Origin: Rhizobium oryziradicis
Lineage (GTDB): Bacteria; Pseudomonadota; Alphaproteobacteria; Rhizobiales; Rhizobiaceae
DNA: 64,000 nt
Reading direction: 5' to 3'
Assembly (NCBI RefSeq): GCF_001939045.1
Contig: NZ_MKIM01000022.1
Span: forward strand, 62,001-126,000
The translations under genes and the position numbers were made by a program. Each line of letters starts with the position of its first letter. Position 1 is the stretch's first letter. The notes beneath the pieces were generated by a model. The model was not told the origin of the DNA, ran no database searches, and worked only from the letters and a program-made list of their open reading frames with translations. Below are positions 8,095-19,003 of the stretch, piece after piece.

Positions 8095-11000
8095 TCACAC
8101 CGTAACACCAAGCTCACGAAGAGCGGCCGCATCGCGCGCCGATACATCGGGATATTGCGGGTCTGAGCCAACATCATCGGTAATCCGCCACGAGCGGGCA
8201 CATTTTGTGCCTGTTGCCAGCGTTGGCTCAACCGATACCTGCGCAACCTCACTCAAACGGAAGGCATCAGCCGGTCCTTCATCGCCCACCATCGTGATGG
8301 CAGAGGTGATGCAGATTTCAGCCAGATCCAGACCGTTCAGCGCGGCCAAAAGCTCAGCGTCGCCAATATGCACAACCGGTGCGGCTTCCAAAGACGAGCC
8401 AATCCGCTTGTCCTTGCGCTCCACTTCAAGCGCACCCGTTACAACAGAGCGAACCTTGCGCACCTTGGCCCATTTGGCCTCAATGGCGTCATTGCGCCAC
8501 GCGGCAGGCACAATCGGAAACTGCTCCAGATGCACCGATTCGGCTGCCGGATTGCGCGACAACCATGCTTCTTCGGTGGTGAAGGGCATCATTGGCGCAA
8601 ACCACAACACCAGCGAATCGAACAGTTTGCGAATCACAAACAGGGCCGCACGACGGCGCGGTGACGATGGCGCATCGCAATAAAGCGCGTCTTTGCGGAT
8701 ATCGAAATAGAAGGCCGAGAGCTCGACATTGGCAAAATCGGTCAATGCGCGGGTGATCTTCTTGAACTCGAACGCATCATAGGCGTCGCGCACAAGCTGA
8801 TCCAACTCCGACAGCCGATGCAGCATCAGCTTTTCCAGCTCTGGCAATGTGTCATAGGCGATCTCTTCGCCATGGTCGTGCGCCAGCGTGCCGAGCATCC
8901 AGCGGATGGTGTTGCGGATCTTGCGATAGGCATCCACATTGGTCTGGATGATGGTTTTGCCCAGACGCTGGTCTTCCCAGTAATCGGTGTTCATCACCCA
9001 AAGACGCAGGATATCAGCACCAGACTGCGCCATAACATCCTGTGGCGCAATGGTATTGCCGATGGATTTCGACATCTTGCGACCATCTTCCGCCATGGTG
9101 AACCCATGCGTGATCACCGCATTATACGGTGCCCGGCCACGGGTAGCGCAAGATTCCAGCAGCGATGAGTGGAACCAGCCGCGATGCTGGTCTGAGCCTT
9201 CGAGATACACATCGGCAGGCCATTTCAGATCGGGGCGATCTTCCAGCGTAAACGTGTGGGTGCAGCCCGAATCGAACCACACATCCAGAATGTCGCGCAC
9301 CTGCGTCCAACGGTCTTGATCGGCCACACCTTCGAGGAAACGCTCCTTGGCACCGTCGGCAAACCATGCATCCGCACCTTCAACCTCAAAGGCTTCCAGA
9401 ATGCGGGCATTAACGGTGTCGTCTTGCAAGACTTCGCCAGCCTCATCGGCAAATACGCAGATCGGCACACCCCATGCGCGCTGACGCGACAGCACCCAAT
9501 CCGGGCGGCCTTCGATCATGGCGCGCAGGCGGTTCTGGCCAGCGGCAGGTACAAAACGGGTGTCGTCAATGGCTCCGAGGGCGCGCGAGCGCAACGTGGT
9601 GCCATCGCCCAATTCCTTGTCCATATAGACAAACCATTGCGGCGTATTGCGGAAGATCACCGGCTTCTTGGAGCGCCATGAATGCGGATAGTCATGCTTG
9701 ATCCGGCCACGGGCAAACAGGTTGTTGGCGGCGATCAAGGCCTTGATGACCCGCTCGTTGGCATCGCCCTTCTTGCCGTTGTCGTCCATCACGCGGGCAG
9801 CGCCACCCTCAGCCGATGGGCCAAAACCGGGCGCATCTTCGGTGTAGAAGCCAGCGTCATCGACGGTGAAGGGGATTTTCGTGTGGAATGGCTTTCCCGT
9901 AAACACGAAACATTCGAGATCTGCATCAAAATGAAAGTCTCTGGAACGCTCAATTTCTTTGTTACTGAACTGCTTCAGCAGTTTTCCAACGAAATCCATC
10001 CAAGCATCAAAGTCTTCACGACCATGGCCGGGGGCGGTGTGGACAAAGCCAGTACCTGCATCATCGGTAACGTGGTCACCGTCAATGAGTGGAACGGCAA
10101 ATTCATAACCGCCAGCAAGTCCCTTCAGAGGGTGATCGCACGTCATTATGCTAAGGAGTTCTGGAGGAATTCCTGTGATCTTTTTGTATTCCAATTTGGC
10201 TTTTGCAAACGCACCGGAAGCCAGCTGGTCTGCAAACACCAGCTTTTCTCCGGGTTGCGGACCGAAGTCATTCGCCGCTGCCGTAACCTCATAAAGGCCA
10301 TATTCAATTTTAGAGGAAAAAGAGATAGCCCGATTTCCGGGGATGGTCCAAGGGGTGGTGGTCCAGATAACGACGCTTGCGCCAACAAGATCGGCTTCCA
10401 ACTTTTTCGCAGCAGCGAAGGCGGCAGCCATTGAGGGGTAGCTACCTTCGGGACTCTGCCCCCAACCTTCTGCAACCACCGGAAACTTCACCCAGATCGC
10501 ATCACTTTCAACTTCGTGATACTCCACCTCGGCTTCAGCCAAGGCGGTGCGTTCCACCACCGACCACATGATCGGCTTGGAGCCACGGTAAAGCTGACCG
10601 CTTTTGGCGATTTTCAGCAGTTCGCCAGCGATGCGGGCTTCGGCGTGGAAATTCATGGTGGTGTAGGGATTGTCAAAATCGCCTTCGATGCCGAGGCGTT
10701 TGAACTCTTCTGACTGCACCTTGATCCAGCCAGAGGCAAACTCACGGCATTCCTTGCGGAATTCGTTGATCGGAACTTCGTTCTTGTCCTTGCCCTTTTC
10801 GCGGTATTTTTCCTCGATCTTCCACTCGATGGGAAGGCCATGGCAATCCCAGCCGGGCACGTAATTGCTATCAAAACCGCGCATCTGGAACGAGCGGGTG
10901 ATGACGTCTTTGAGGATCTTGTTCAGCGCGTGGCCGATGTGGATATTGCCGTTGGCATATGGAGGGCCATCGTGCAGCACGAATTTTTCGCGGCCAGCGG

Positions 11001-11151
11001 CAGAGGCGCGGAGCTTCTTGTAAAGGCCCATCTGCTGCCAGCGGGCCACGATTTCCGGCTCTTTTTGCGGCAGTCCTGCGCGCATGGGAAATTCCGTCTG
11101 CGGCAGCGCCAGCGTTGCGGAATAGTCTTTTTTGTCAACAGTATCGGTCAT
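8095..11151 (-). CDS. ileS: Isoleucyl-tRNA synthetase
   Basis: 1018 residues, class I synthetase that charges tRNA-Ile and edits misactivated valine. Signature motifs are HIGH at 71-74 within [11 protein letters not shown], and KMSKS near 690-696 within [11 protein letters not shown]. The [13 protein letters not shown] segment marks the CP1 editing domain and [10 protein letters not shown] the catalytic core. The protein is longer than the roughly 940-970 residues usual for bacterial or rhizobial IleRS. The extra length sits mainly in CP1, about residues 385-423, in DNA that is visibly more AT-rich than the rest of the gene. No T-box leader was found in the upstream region. The gene has its own upstream gap. 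Confidence 0.97.
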   Translation of the reverse strand: MTDTVDKKDYSATLALPQTEFPMRAGLPQKEPEIVARWQQMGLYKKLRASAAGREKFVLHDGPPYANGNIHIGHALNKILKDVITRSFQMRGFDSNYVPGWDCHGLPIEWKIEEKYREKGKDKNEVPINEFRKECREFASGWIKVQSEEFKRLGIEGDFDNPYTTMNFHAEARIAGELLKIAKSGQLYRGSKPIMWSVVERTALAEAEVEYHEVESDAIWVKFPVVAEGWGQSPEGSYPSMAAAFAAAKKLEADLVGASVVIWTTTPWTIPGNRAISFSSKIEYGLYEVTAAANDFGPQPGEKLVFADQLASGAFAKAKLEYKKITGIPPELLSIMTCDHPLKGLAGGYEFAVPLIDGDHVTDDAGTGFVHTAPGHGREDFDAWMDFVGKLLKQFSNKEIERSRDFHFDADLECFVFTGKPFHTKIPFTVDDAGFYTEDAPGFGPSAEGGAARVMDDNGKKGDANERVIKALIAANNLFARGRIKHDYPHSWRSKKPVIFRNTPQWFVYMDKELGDGTTLRSRALGAIDDTRFVPAAGQNRLRAMIEGRPDWVLSRQRAWGVPICVFADEAGEVLQDDTVNARILEAFEVEGADAWFADGAKERFLEGVADQDRWTQVRDILDVWFDSGCTHTFTLEDRPDLKWPADVYLEGSDQHRGWFHSSLLESCATRGRAPYNAVITHGFTMAEDGRKMSKSIGNTIAPQDVMAQSGADILRLWVMNTDYWEDQRLGKTIIQTNVDAYRKIRNTIRWMLGTLAHDHGEEIAYDTLPELEKLMLHRLSELDQLVRDAYDAFEFKKITRALTDFANVELSAFYFDIRKDALYCDAPSSPRRRAALFVIRKLFDSLVLWFAPMMPFTTEEAWLSRNPAAESVHLEQFPIVPAAWRNDAIEAKWAKVRKVRSVVTGALEVERKDKRIGSSLEAAPVVHIGDAELLAALNGLDLAEICITSAITMVGDEGPADAFRLSEVAQVSVEPTLATGTKCARSWRITDDVGSDPQYPDVSARDAAALRELGVTV

Positions 11152-11497
11152 GATCTAGCCATAGATGAGAGGCGGCATGCTTTGCGCCTGAATTGAATAA
11201 AGTCGGTGACGGGGCGCATGATGGATCAAACGCCGAAAACCCGGACCCTCCGGCGGCTCCTAGAGCGCGCGGAAGGCCGGGCTAATAATTCGCAGAGATA
11301 TGGTCAGCCAGACTTTTCTCATGATGGCGATTGTTTAAGCGGTTTCCCTTTGAAAGAAAAGGGGCAAAACAACAAGGCGGTTTTGCCGCCCTATCGGGTT
11401 TTAAAAATGCCGGGGCAAACGACGCGCACACGTGTAGGCCAACAGAAAAGCGATGTGAACCGCCACTGTGGAAAGCGCAATTGGGGATGAAGACGGA
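11152..11497. other. Intergenic region between ileS and a small conserved gene
   Basis: About 345 bp with no convincing gene. An open frame on the plus strand here has no ribosome-binding site and an arginine-rich, low-complexity product, so I treat it as spurious. A short hairpin is visible, GGCAAAAC (11363-11370) pairing with GTTTTGCC (11380-11387). The ileS promoter should lie close to 11160-11220 on the minus strand but no clear -35/-10 pair stands out. Confidence 0.4.
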
Positions 11498-11749
11498 TCA
11501 GGCCGCGGACGAAAAAGCTGCCTCGCCGGTTATGAGCTCAACCGTCATTGATGCGGGAGCACGGCGAATATCCTCGAAATAATTCGTGCATTCCTTCGAT
11601 ACAAATTTCAGCGCTGCTTCCTCGCTGGCGAAAAGACCGCCCAGTTTGTCAGTCGCATCCTGAAGGACCCAGCAGCCGTTTTGATTGCGGCCAATGGTAA
11701 AACGGGGAGCGGACTGAAACAGCGAACGCTGATTGACGACCTCATTCAT
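11498..11749 (-). CDS. Small conserved hypothetical protein
   Basis: 83 residues with a good Shine-Dalgarno (AAGGAG, 8 bases before ATG 11749). The core reads FTIGRNQNGCWVLQDATDKLGGLFASEEAALKF split over two short stretches, resembling small rhizobial proteins with a two-stranded GRxxxGxWVxxD motif and a following helix. No signal peptide or membrane segment. Function is not recognised. It is transcribed in the same direction as ileS and ribF but is separated from both by more than 100 bp. Confidence 0.6.
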   Translation of the reverse strand: MNEVVNQRSLFQSAPRFTIGRNQNGCWVLQDATDKLGGLFASEEAALKFVSKECTNYFEDIRRAPASMTVELITGEAAFSSAA

Positions 11750-11891
11750 GACACGTACTCCTTATGCTGAAGGTTTCCTATGAACCCGCGTGAAAGATAG
11801 AAGACGCCTCTTAAAGCTTTTTTGTCAAAACACCCGCAGATTTCACGCAATTCTGTCATGCATTCAGCGCATTGCCTGAAAATGGTATCCG

Positions 11892-12872
11892 CTAAAACGC
11901 TATTGTCTCATCCAGAACGCTCAGCGGACGCACACCCGCCAAAAGCGCCCTTGCCTCTTCCTCATCGCGCTTGATCTGCGCCACCAACGGTTCCAGCCCA
12001 TCAAACTTCCATTCATCGCGCAAATGCCCGAAGAAGGACACGGCACAGACCTCGCCATAAAGATCGCCGGAAAAATCAAACACGAAGGTTTCCAAAAGGG
12101 CGGCACCATCTTCGGTCACGGTCGGGCGATAGCCAAAACTTGCTACCCCATCACGGATCACGCCATCTGGCCTGCGCAAACGCACGGCATAAATGCCGGG
12201 GCGCAAATTGGCCTGCGGTGCCAGCGCCATATTGGCCGTGGGAAAGCCAAGCGTGCGACCAAGCTGCTGGCCTTTGATCACTTCCGCCTCAACGGTATAG
12301 CGATAGCCAAGCAAGCCGGCCATTTCGCTCACAGCCCCTTCTGGCAGCAGGCCTCGAATGCGGGTGGAGGACACCACCTCGGCGTTTTCATCGCGAAAGG
12401 CATCCAGCAAGGTCACGCCAAAACCGTGGCGAGCGCCCGCTTCCATCAAAAAGGCCGGACCACCTTCGCGGCCCTTGCCAAAGTGAAAGTCAAAGCCGGT
12501 GACCACTTCGCTCGCCCCCAGCCAATCCACCAAAACAGAGCGGATAAACGCATCGGCAGAGCGCTGGGAAAATTCGAGATCAAACGGATATTCAATCACC
12601 GCATGAAAGCCGATGGCTTCCAGCAAACGCGCTTTCAAAGGGGCAGGTGTCAGCCGAAAAACCGGGGCGTCCGGCTTGAACACGGTGCGCGGATGCGGCT
12701 CGAATGTCAGCACCAATGCTGGCACATTGCGCTGTTGTGCCAATTCCAGCGCCCGGCGCAACACGGTTTGATGGCCGCGATGCACGCCATCAAAATTGCC
12801 AATGGCCACCACGCCGCCTTTGAGGCCATCCGGCAGCGGGGTCTTTTTTTCATTGCGATGAAAAACGGTCAT
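11892..12872 (-). CDS. ribF: Bifunctional riboflavin kinase / FAD synthetase
   Basis: 326 residues, normal for RibF. The N-terminal nucleotidyltransferase domain shows GNFDGVHRGHQ (about 26-36) and the STRIRG motif (STRIRGLLPEG). The C-terminal flavokinase domain shows GRTLGFPTAN and RPGIYAV. It phosphorylates riboflavin to FMN and adenylates FMN to FAD. It lies 22 bp downstream of the HAD-hydrolase gene in the same direction, so the two are probably co-transcribed. No FMN riboswitch is visible upstream of the pair. Confidence 0.96.
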   Translation of the reverse strand: MTVFHRNEKKTPLPDGLKGGVVAIGNFDGVHRGHQTVLRRALELAQQRNVPALVLTFEPHPRTVFKPDAPVFRLTPAPLKARLLEAIGFHAVIEYPFDLEFSQRSADAFIRSVLVDWLGASEVVTGFDFHFGKGREGGPAFLMEAGARHGFGVTLLDAFRDENAEVVSSTRIRGLLPEGAVSEMAGLLGYRYTVEAEVIKGQQLGRTLGFPTANMALAPQANLRPGIYAVRLRRPDGVIRDGVASFGYRPTVTEDGAALLETFVFDFSGDLYGEVCAVSFFGHLRDEWKFDGLEPLVAQIKRDEEEARALLAGVRPLSVLDETIAF

Positions 12873-12894
12873 TGGCTTATATCCACTAAAGGCT

Positions 12895-13746
12895 TCAGGC
12901 GAGTCTTGGCATCCAGAAGGCAGGTGTTACACCCTCCCCGGTCAGATAGGCTTTCAAGATCGCCTCATCAATCTGGCCATTCACGGTGTATTCGGCCGCA
13001 TGAATGCCACCTGCGATGTAGAGCAGATCAAGACCGGCATCGACAGCCCCCTTCACATCGGTGGGCATGCCATCGCCAATGGCGATCACCCGCGCCTTGT
13101 CAATCTCTGTGCCGCGCGCATCACGGGCGGCCGCAAAAGCTGCTTCGTAAATAGGCTTATGGGGCTTGCCCGCCACGCGGGTTTCGCCGCCCAATTGCTG
13201 ATAATAGGCGGCAACAGCACCAGCACAGGGAATCATCTTATGGCCGCGCTCAACAATCAGATCAGGGTTGGCGCAAATCAATGGCACTGAGCGCTGTTGG
13301 AAGGCCACCAACATGTCATGGTAATCTTCCGGCATTTCCACTTCGTCATCAAACAGGCCGGTGCAGACAATACATTCAGCCTCATCAGCCCCCACAACTG
13401 TGACATCCAGCCCATCCATCAGCGGCAGGTCGCGCTCTGGTCCCAGCAAGAAAACCTTCTTTGGGCCTTGCGCAATCAGCGTGCGGGTCACATCGCCGGA
13501 GGTGACAATCCGGTCAAAAGCGCCATCAAGCACGCCCATGGCCTTCAATTGGCTGATCACGCCCGGCGATGGCCGTGGTGAATTGGTGATCAGCACCACG
13601 GTCAGGCCTTTTTCGCGGGCCGCGCTCAGCACTTCGCCTGCCCCTGCAAACACATCCACACCATTGTGGAGCACGCCCCAAACATCGCAAAGCACGACAT
13701 CATAAGCGTCGGTTGCATCGAGAAATGTTGAGAGGCGCTGGGTCAT
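12895..13746 (-). CDS. HAD-superfamily hydrolase, TIGR01459/NagD-like
   Basis: 283 residues with motif I CDVWGVLHNG (about 20-29), motif II ITNSPRP, motif III in AGKPHKPIY, and motif IV IAIGDGMPTDVKGA. These match the NagD-type (class IIA) phosphatases, specifically the alphaproteobacterial group modelled as TIGR01459. Position +2 after the nucleophilic Asp is Trp instead of the usual Asp general acid; I recall this as a trait of this group, not a mutation peculiar to this strain. Substrate unknown; its tight linkage to ribF hints at a role in flavin or phosphate-ester housekeeping, which is inference. Confidence 0.85.
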   Translation of the reverse strand: MTQRLSTFLDATDAYDVVLCDVWGVLHNGVDVFAGAGEVLSAAREKGLTVVLITNSPRPSPGVISQLKAMGVLDGAFDRIVTSGDVTRTLIAQGPKKVFLLGPERDLPLMDGLDVTVVGADEAECIVCTGLFDDEVEMPEDYHDMLVAFQQRSVPLICANPDLIVERGHKMIPCAGAVAAYYQQLGGETRVAGKPHKPIYEAAFAAARDARGTEIDKARVIAIGDGMPTDVKGAVDAGLDLLYIAGGIHAAEYTVNGQIDEAILKAYLTGEGVTPAFWMPRLA

Positions 13747-13844
13747 TGATCTGCCTTATGCGATGAACAGGTGTCGGTGACATGGCAAAGGATAGCGTCG
13801 ATAGCAAGAGTTTTTGCGGCAATTGGTCATTGAGCATGGAGAAT

Positions 13845-15179
13845 TTATGCCATGAACCGGATTGCCACCCCCAGAGCCGCAGCCGTTGCCAGCACCGTGG
13901 CAATGCCAAGCCGAAACCGAAACAACAGCAGGGCAGTCAAAAGCGCAATCACCAGAGAAGCTCCGTTAAGCGTCGTCCATTCGGGCACCGGCAATGAAAA
14001 ACCAATTGCGGCCACCATGTCGCGCTGCACCACCTGCGCAAACAGCACATGCAAGCCAAACCAGACAGAGAGATTGAGAATCACCCCCACCACAGCCGCC
14101 GTAATGGCTGAAAGCGCTGCATCCACCAGCGCATGGCCGCGCAAGCGCTCAATCAAGGGTGCTCCGGCAAAAATAAACAGAAAACTGGGGGCAAAGGTGG
14201 CCCAAGCGGTAAGCAAGCCACCCATAAGCCCGGCAACAACCGGCATCACGCCGCCGGGATCTCGAAAGGCTGCGAGAAACCCTGTGAAGGACAAAACCAG
14301 CACCAGAGGACCGGGCGTGGTTTCGGCCAAAGCCAAGCCATCCAGCATTTCGCCCGGTTTCAGCCAGTGATAATGCTCCACCGCGACCTGTGCCACATAG
14401 GCCAAAACGGCATAGGCACCTCCGAAGGTCACCAGCGCCATGCGGGCAAAAAAGGTAAAAATATCCAGCAGCCGCTCATGCCCGGACAAGAGCGATAAAA
14501 GCGCCAGCGGTGCCAACCAGAGACAAAGCCACACGATCAGCGACAAAAGCACCGACTTCAACGACAGAGGCGAAGAGGCCGCAGCCTGCGGGCTTACATC
14601 CACCATCGCAAAGCGCGCACTTATCAGGCCTGCCACTGCAGCACCCACAACAACCAGCGGAAACGGCAAAGACAAACAAAACAATGCCACAAAGGCGAAA
14701 AGCGCAATCACTCTATGAAAGGAGGATGTCAGCGCCCTTTTGCCAATACGCAGCAAGGCTTGCAGCACAATGGCCAGCACCGCCGCTTTCAAGCCGAAAA
14801 ACAATCCAGCAATCCAGCCGACATTGTGGTAGAGCGCATACAGTGTGGACAGACCCAGCATAACGGCCAATCCGGGCAGCACAAACAACAGCCCGGCGGC
14901 CACGCCACCGCGCAATCCCCCATTCAACCAGCCGATATAGGTGGCCAATTGCTGTGCCTCCGGGCCGGGCAGCAGCATGCAATAATTCAGCGCGTGCAGA
15001 AAACGGGCTTCCGACAGCCAACGCTTTTCATCCACCACAATCCGGTGCATCAAACCGATCTGAGCGGCGGGACCGCCAAAGCTCAGACAGCCGATTTTTG
15101 CAAAAGTCTTACAGATTTCGCCAAATGTCACGGTTTTGGCATCATCCTGTCGCATTCCCGGGTCTAGAATGGTCGTCAT
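13845..15179 (-). CDS. chrA: Chromate transporter, CHR family (two-domain)
   Basis: About 444 residues from ATG 15179. The open frame extends to 15287, but that part overlaps the groESL promoter/CIRCE region, so a downstream ATG (15179 or 15155) is likely. It is a duplicated CHR protein: first half with GCLSFGGPAAQIGLMH and LLPGPEAQQLATYIGW, second half with ALVTFGGAYAVLAYVAQ and ETTPGPLVLVLSFTGF. There are about ten to twelve hydrophobic segments. ChrA-type proteins export chromate across the inner membrane, although many family members have untested substrates. It is divergent from groES and no chrB regulator is adjacent. Confidence 0.88.
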   Translation of the reverse strand: MTTILDPGMRQDDAKTVTFGEICKTFAKIGCLSFGGPAAQIGLMHRIVVDEKRWLSEARFLHALNYCMLLPGPEAQQLATYIGWLNGGLRGGVAAGLLFVLPGLAVMLGLSTLYALYHNVGWIAGLFFGLKAAVLAIVLQALLRIGKRALTSSFHRVIALFAFVALFCLSLPFPLVVVGAAVAGLISARFAMVDVSPQAAASSPLSLKSVLLSLIVWLCLWLAPLALLSLLSGHERLLDIFTFFARMALVTFGGAYAVLAYVAQVAVEHYHWLKPGEMLDGLALAETTPGPLVLVLSFTGFLAAFRDPGGVMPVVAGLMGGLLTAWATFAPSFLFIFAGAPLIERLRGHALVDAALSAITAAVVGVILNLSVWFGLHVLFAQVVQRDMVAAIGFSLPVPEWTTLNGASLVIALLTALLLFRFRLGIATVLATAAALGVAIRFMA

Positions 15180-15240
15180 GCCTCTGTTTTCTTTTTTGGG
15201 GCTTTCAATTTTTGAGCGTGATTTTTTTAATCCTCTGTCC

Positions 15241-15303
15241 TTGACTCCCGCCCACCTCATCCTTATCTCAGGCTCGCTAGCACTCAAATAGACTGAGTGC
15301 TAA
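15241..15303 (+). promoter_or_regulatory. groESL promoter with CIRCE (HrcA) operator
   Basis: CIRCE at 15277-15303 reads CTAGCACTC-N9-GAGTGCTAA, one mismatch from the consensus inverted repeat, so HrcA repression is expected. Just upstream TTGACT (15241-15246) and TTATCT (15263-15268) make a sigma-70-like -35/-10 pair; the flanking CTTGACT and CCTTATCT also resemble the alphaproteobacterial RpoH pattern. The operator would lie at or just after the transcription start, as in other groE operons. Confidence 0.9.
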
Positions 15304-15361
15304 CATTATCCATGCGGGGCCGTTTCGGTCCGCGAATGTCATTTGATCGAGGGATTAGACA

Positions 15362-15658
15362 ATGGCAAGCACCAATTTTCGCCCACTTCACGACCGCGTT
15401 GTTGTAAAGCGCGTAGAATCTGAAGAAAAGACAAAGGGCGGCATTATCATTCCTGATACCGCCAAGGAAAAGCCAGCTGAAGGCGAAATCATCGCTGTTG
15501 GCCCAGGCACACGCGACGACAAGGGCGCACTGGTTGCTCTGGACGTTAAAGTTGGCGACCGCGTTTTGTTCGGCAAGTGGTCTGGCACTGAAGTCAAGCT
15601 CGACGGCGTTGACCTGCTGATCATGAAGGAAGCCGACATCATGGGCGTGATCGGCTGA
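15362..15658 (+). CDS. groES: Co-chaperonin GroES
   Basis: 98 residues, full length. It starts [16 protein letters not shown], contains the mobile loop [14 protein letters not shown] and ends EADIMGVIG, all typical. The heptameric lid closes the GroEL chamber in the cytoplasm during protein folding. First gene of the groESL operon; 63 bp separates it from groEL. It is controlled by the CIRCE element about 60 bp upstream. Confidence 0.98.
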   Translation: MASTNFRPLHDRVVVKRVESEEKTKGGIIIPDTAKEKPAEGEIIAVGPGTRDDKGALVALDVKVGDRVLFGKWSGTEVKLDGVDLLIMKEADIMGVIG

Positions 15659-15688
15659 TTTTAGCCTGATACCCCTTCTTCCTTTTAA

Positions 15689-17368
<1,680 letters not shown>

Positions 17369-17414
17369 TAAGGCCTTGGCCTTATACATCTGACCCCATA
17401 CGGTTCAGAGTTTG

Positions 17415-17444
17415 AGAGAGCGGTCTTCGGACCGCTCTTTTTTT
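17415..17444 (+). terminator. Rho-independent terminator of groESL
   Basis: AGAGCGGTC (17417-17425), a TTCG tetraloop and GACCGCTCT (17430-17438) are followed by a run of T to 17444. UUCG is an especially stable loop. It lies about 50 bp after the groEL stop. Confidence 0.95.
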
Positions 17445-17599
17445 GTTCAAGCCTCAACCTTGATTTTAATAGTGAAAAGACCTGCCAAAAAAATTTCGGG
17501 TGAACGATATCTGAATGGTGCCTTCAGCATCCGTTCCAACACAGCAGCATAGAAAGAGAGCGTTCAACAACGGCACCATCCCTCAGAGGAGAGGCTCTC

Positions 17600-18028
17600 A
17601 TGATCGCCAAATTTTTTATCGCAACTGCCCTTGTCGGCTTTACCATCATCGCACCGGCCATGGCCAACGATGTGCGGATTGAGCAATATGGCTGGTCCAA
17701 TTCGTCAGGCGGTGCCCAGAATGGTTACAGAAACCGCATTCGTGTTTATCAGGACGGCGGCTACAATAGGATGAACAGCCGGCAATATGGCAGCGATAAT
17801 CTCTCCGCTGTCGGCCAGCAAGGCCATGGCAACTACGGTGAGACCTATCAGTCCGGCAATCGCAACGTCGCCGGTATTGGCCAGTTTGGCTCCAACCACA
17901 CAACAGTCATCACGCAGGACGGCAATGGCAATATTACCGCTGGCGTTCAGGTCGGCCATGGCTGCGCCGCCAACGTCAATCAGGGTGGTAGCGGCAATGT
18001 GGCCGCTTTTGTCCAAGCCTGCCCATAA
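17600..18028 (+). CDS. Curlin-repeat protein (CsgA/CsgB-like functional amyloid)
   Basis: 142 residues. A Sec signal peptide ends near AMA-ND (residue 22). The mature protein is built from about five curlin repeats with the pattern Q-x-G-x2-N-x-n-Q, for example QYGSDNLSAVGQQGHGN, QSGNRNVAGIGQFGSN and QDGNGNITAGVQVGHG. Such units stack as a beta-solenoid amyloid on the cell surface and help adhesion and biofilm. The last 24 residues contain two cysteines, unusual for curlins. First gene of a three-gene set with csgH and a second curlin; csgEFG for secretion are not in the window. RBS GAGGAGAGG precedes the start. Confidence 0.85.
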   Translation: MIAKFFIATALVGFTIIAPAMANDVRIEQYGWSNSSGGAQNGYRNRIRVYQDGGYNRMNSRQYGSDNLSAVGQQGHGNYGETYQSGNRNVAGIGQFGSNHTTVITQDGNGNITAGVQVGHGCAANVNQGGSGNVAAFVQACP

Positions 18029-18060
18029 CCTTCCCAAATAGACGCATCGGCCCGGCAGAC

Positions 18061-18078
18061 CCGCACCAGAGCGTGCGG
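18061..18078. other. Intercistronic hairpin in the curlin operon
   Basis: CCGCAC (18061-18066) pairs with GTGCGG (18073-18078) between the first curlin gene and csgH. No U-run follows, so it may set differential mRNA stability (major subunit above downstream genes) and not end transcription. Speculative. Confidence 0.35.
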
Positions 18079-18107
18079 ATCGCCTTTCACCCCCAGGAGA
18101 TGAAGTC

Positions 18108-18509
18108 ATGCATAGCATTGTCAAAAATCATCGCCATCTCGCAATCGCCACGGGTGTGATTTTGCTGCCCATTGCCGCTTTTGCAACCATGGGCACCACC
18201 GCCGCGCAATCCACAGGTCCGGTGAGTTGTGATATTCGCACCAGCCAGTCTGGTGGGCAGATCACCCTCAACGCCATCGCCTCAACCGATCGCAGCGTCA
18301 ATGGCAATTATACATTCCACATCAGCAGCACCGGCACGTTGAATGGCACGAACATTGACCAAAGCGGCGCATTCAACGCCACACCAAGCAAGCCTGCCAC
18401 CCTTGGTTCCGTCATGCTGGATGGCAAAGGCGGCTACAAGGCAACGCTTGAGGTGACTGTCGACAAGCAAACCGTCAGCTGCACCAAGCGCATTGGCGAC
18501 AGCGCTTAA
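18108..18509 (+). CDS. csgH: CsgH-like curli assembly inhibitor/chaperone
   Basis: 133 residues: signal peptide with a cleavage region around AAQSTG (about residue 32), then a roughly 100-residue beta-rich domain with two cysteines (VSCDIR and VSCTKR) and the run PATLGSVMLDGKGGYKATL. This matches CsgH, the alphaproteobacterial periplasmic counterpart of CsgC that stops curlin polymerising before secretion. It sits between two curlin genes, which supports the call. RBS CAGGAGATG is just upstream of the start. Confidence 0.8.
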   Translation: MHSIVKNHRHLAIATGVILLPIAAFATMGTTAAQSTGPVSCDIRTSQSGGQITLNAIASTDRSVNGNYTFHISSTGTLNGTNIDQSGAFNATPSKPATLGSVMLDGKGGYKATLEVTVDKQTVSCTKRIGDSA

Positions 18510-18554
18510 ACCAGCCCCAATACCGACAAAAAAACGATCACGATGGAGATCCCT

Positions 18555-18968
18555 ATGAACCACTTGTCTTTCAAGAGCCTGGCCACTGCCATTCTCATCA
18601 GTGGTCTTGGCACAATGGCAATTACTGCCCCTGCCCATGCTGGCGGTTCGATTTCAATGAATTTCTCGCCAGCAAACGGCGGTGATGGTGATATGATCTC
18701 CAGCGGCTTGCAGCTCTACTCGCTCTATCGCAATTTCAAAGATGGCAATATCGAGCAATTGGGTCGCAACAATTCTGCGGGCCTTGCCCAAAATGGCAGG
18801 CGCAATCTGGGTATCATTCGCCAGCAAGGCAGCGAGCATAATGCGACGCTGGAGCAGGATGGCAATGACAACGCCTATGGCATTTTCCAGTTTGGCCGCC
18901 GCAGCAATGTGAATGTGCGCCAATACGGCAACAATCAGAGCGGCGCGACAGTCAGCTATGGCTGGTAA
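18555..18968 (+). CDS. Second curlin-repeat protein
   Basis: 137 residues from ATG 18555 (GGAGA seven bases upstream; an in-frame ATG at 18543 lies before the Shine-Dalgarno). Signal peptide ends at APAHA-GG, about residue 29. After a 45-residue linker (SLYRNFKDGN) come four to five curlin units: EQLGRNNSAGLAQNGRRN, RQQGSEHNATLEQDGNDN, FQFGRRSNVNVRQYGNN. Basic residues are more frequent than in the first curlin, which recalls the nucleator CsgB; major versus minor role is not decidable by reading. Last gene of the operon, convergent with dnaE2. Confidence 0.83.
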   Translation: MNHLSFKSLATAILISGLGTMAITAPAHAGGSISMNFSPANGGDGDMISSGLQLYSLYRNFKDGNIEQLGRNNSAGLAQNGRRNLGIIRQQGSEHNATLEQDGNDNAYGIFQFGRRSNVNVRQYGNNQSGATVSYGW

Positions 18969-19003
18969 GAGCTCCCGCTGCTGCCCTCGCATTTTGCGCG
19001 ACC

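Noticed and set aside
11206..11490. 94-codon frame upstream of ileS
   Set aside because: No Shine-Dalgarno, arginine-rich, no domain; treated as intergenic.
12024..13154. Plus-strand open frame of 376 codons
   Set aside because: Antisense shadow of ribF and the HAD gene; no ribosome-binding site.
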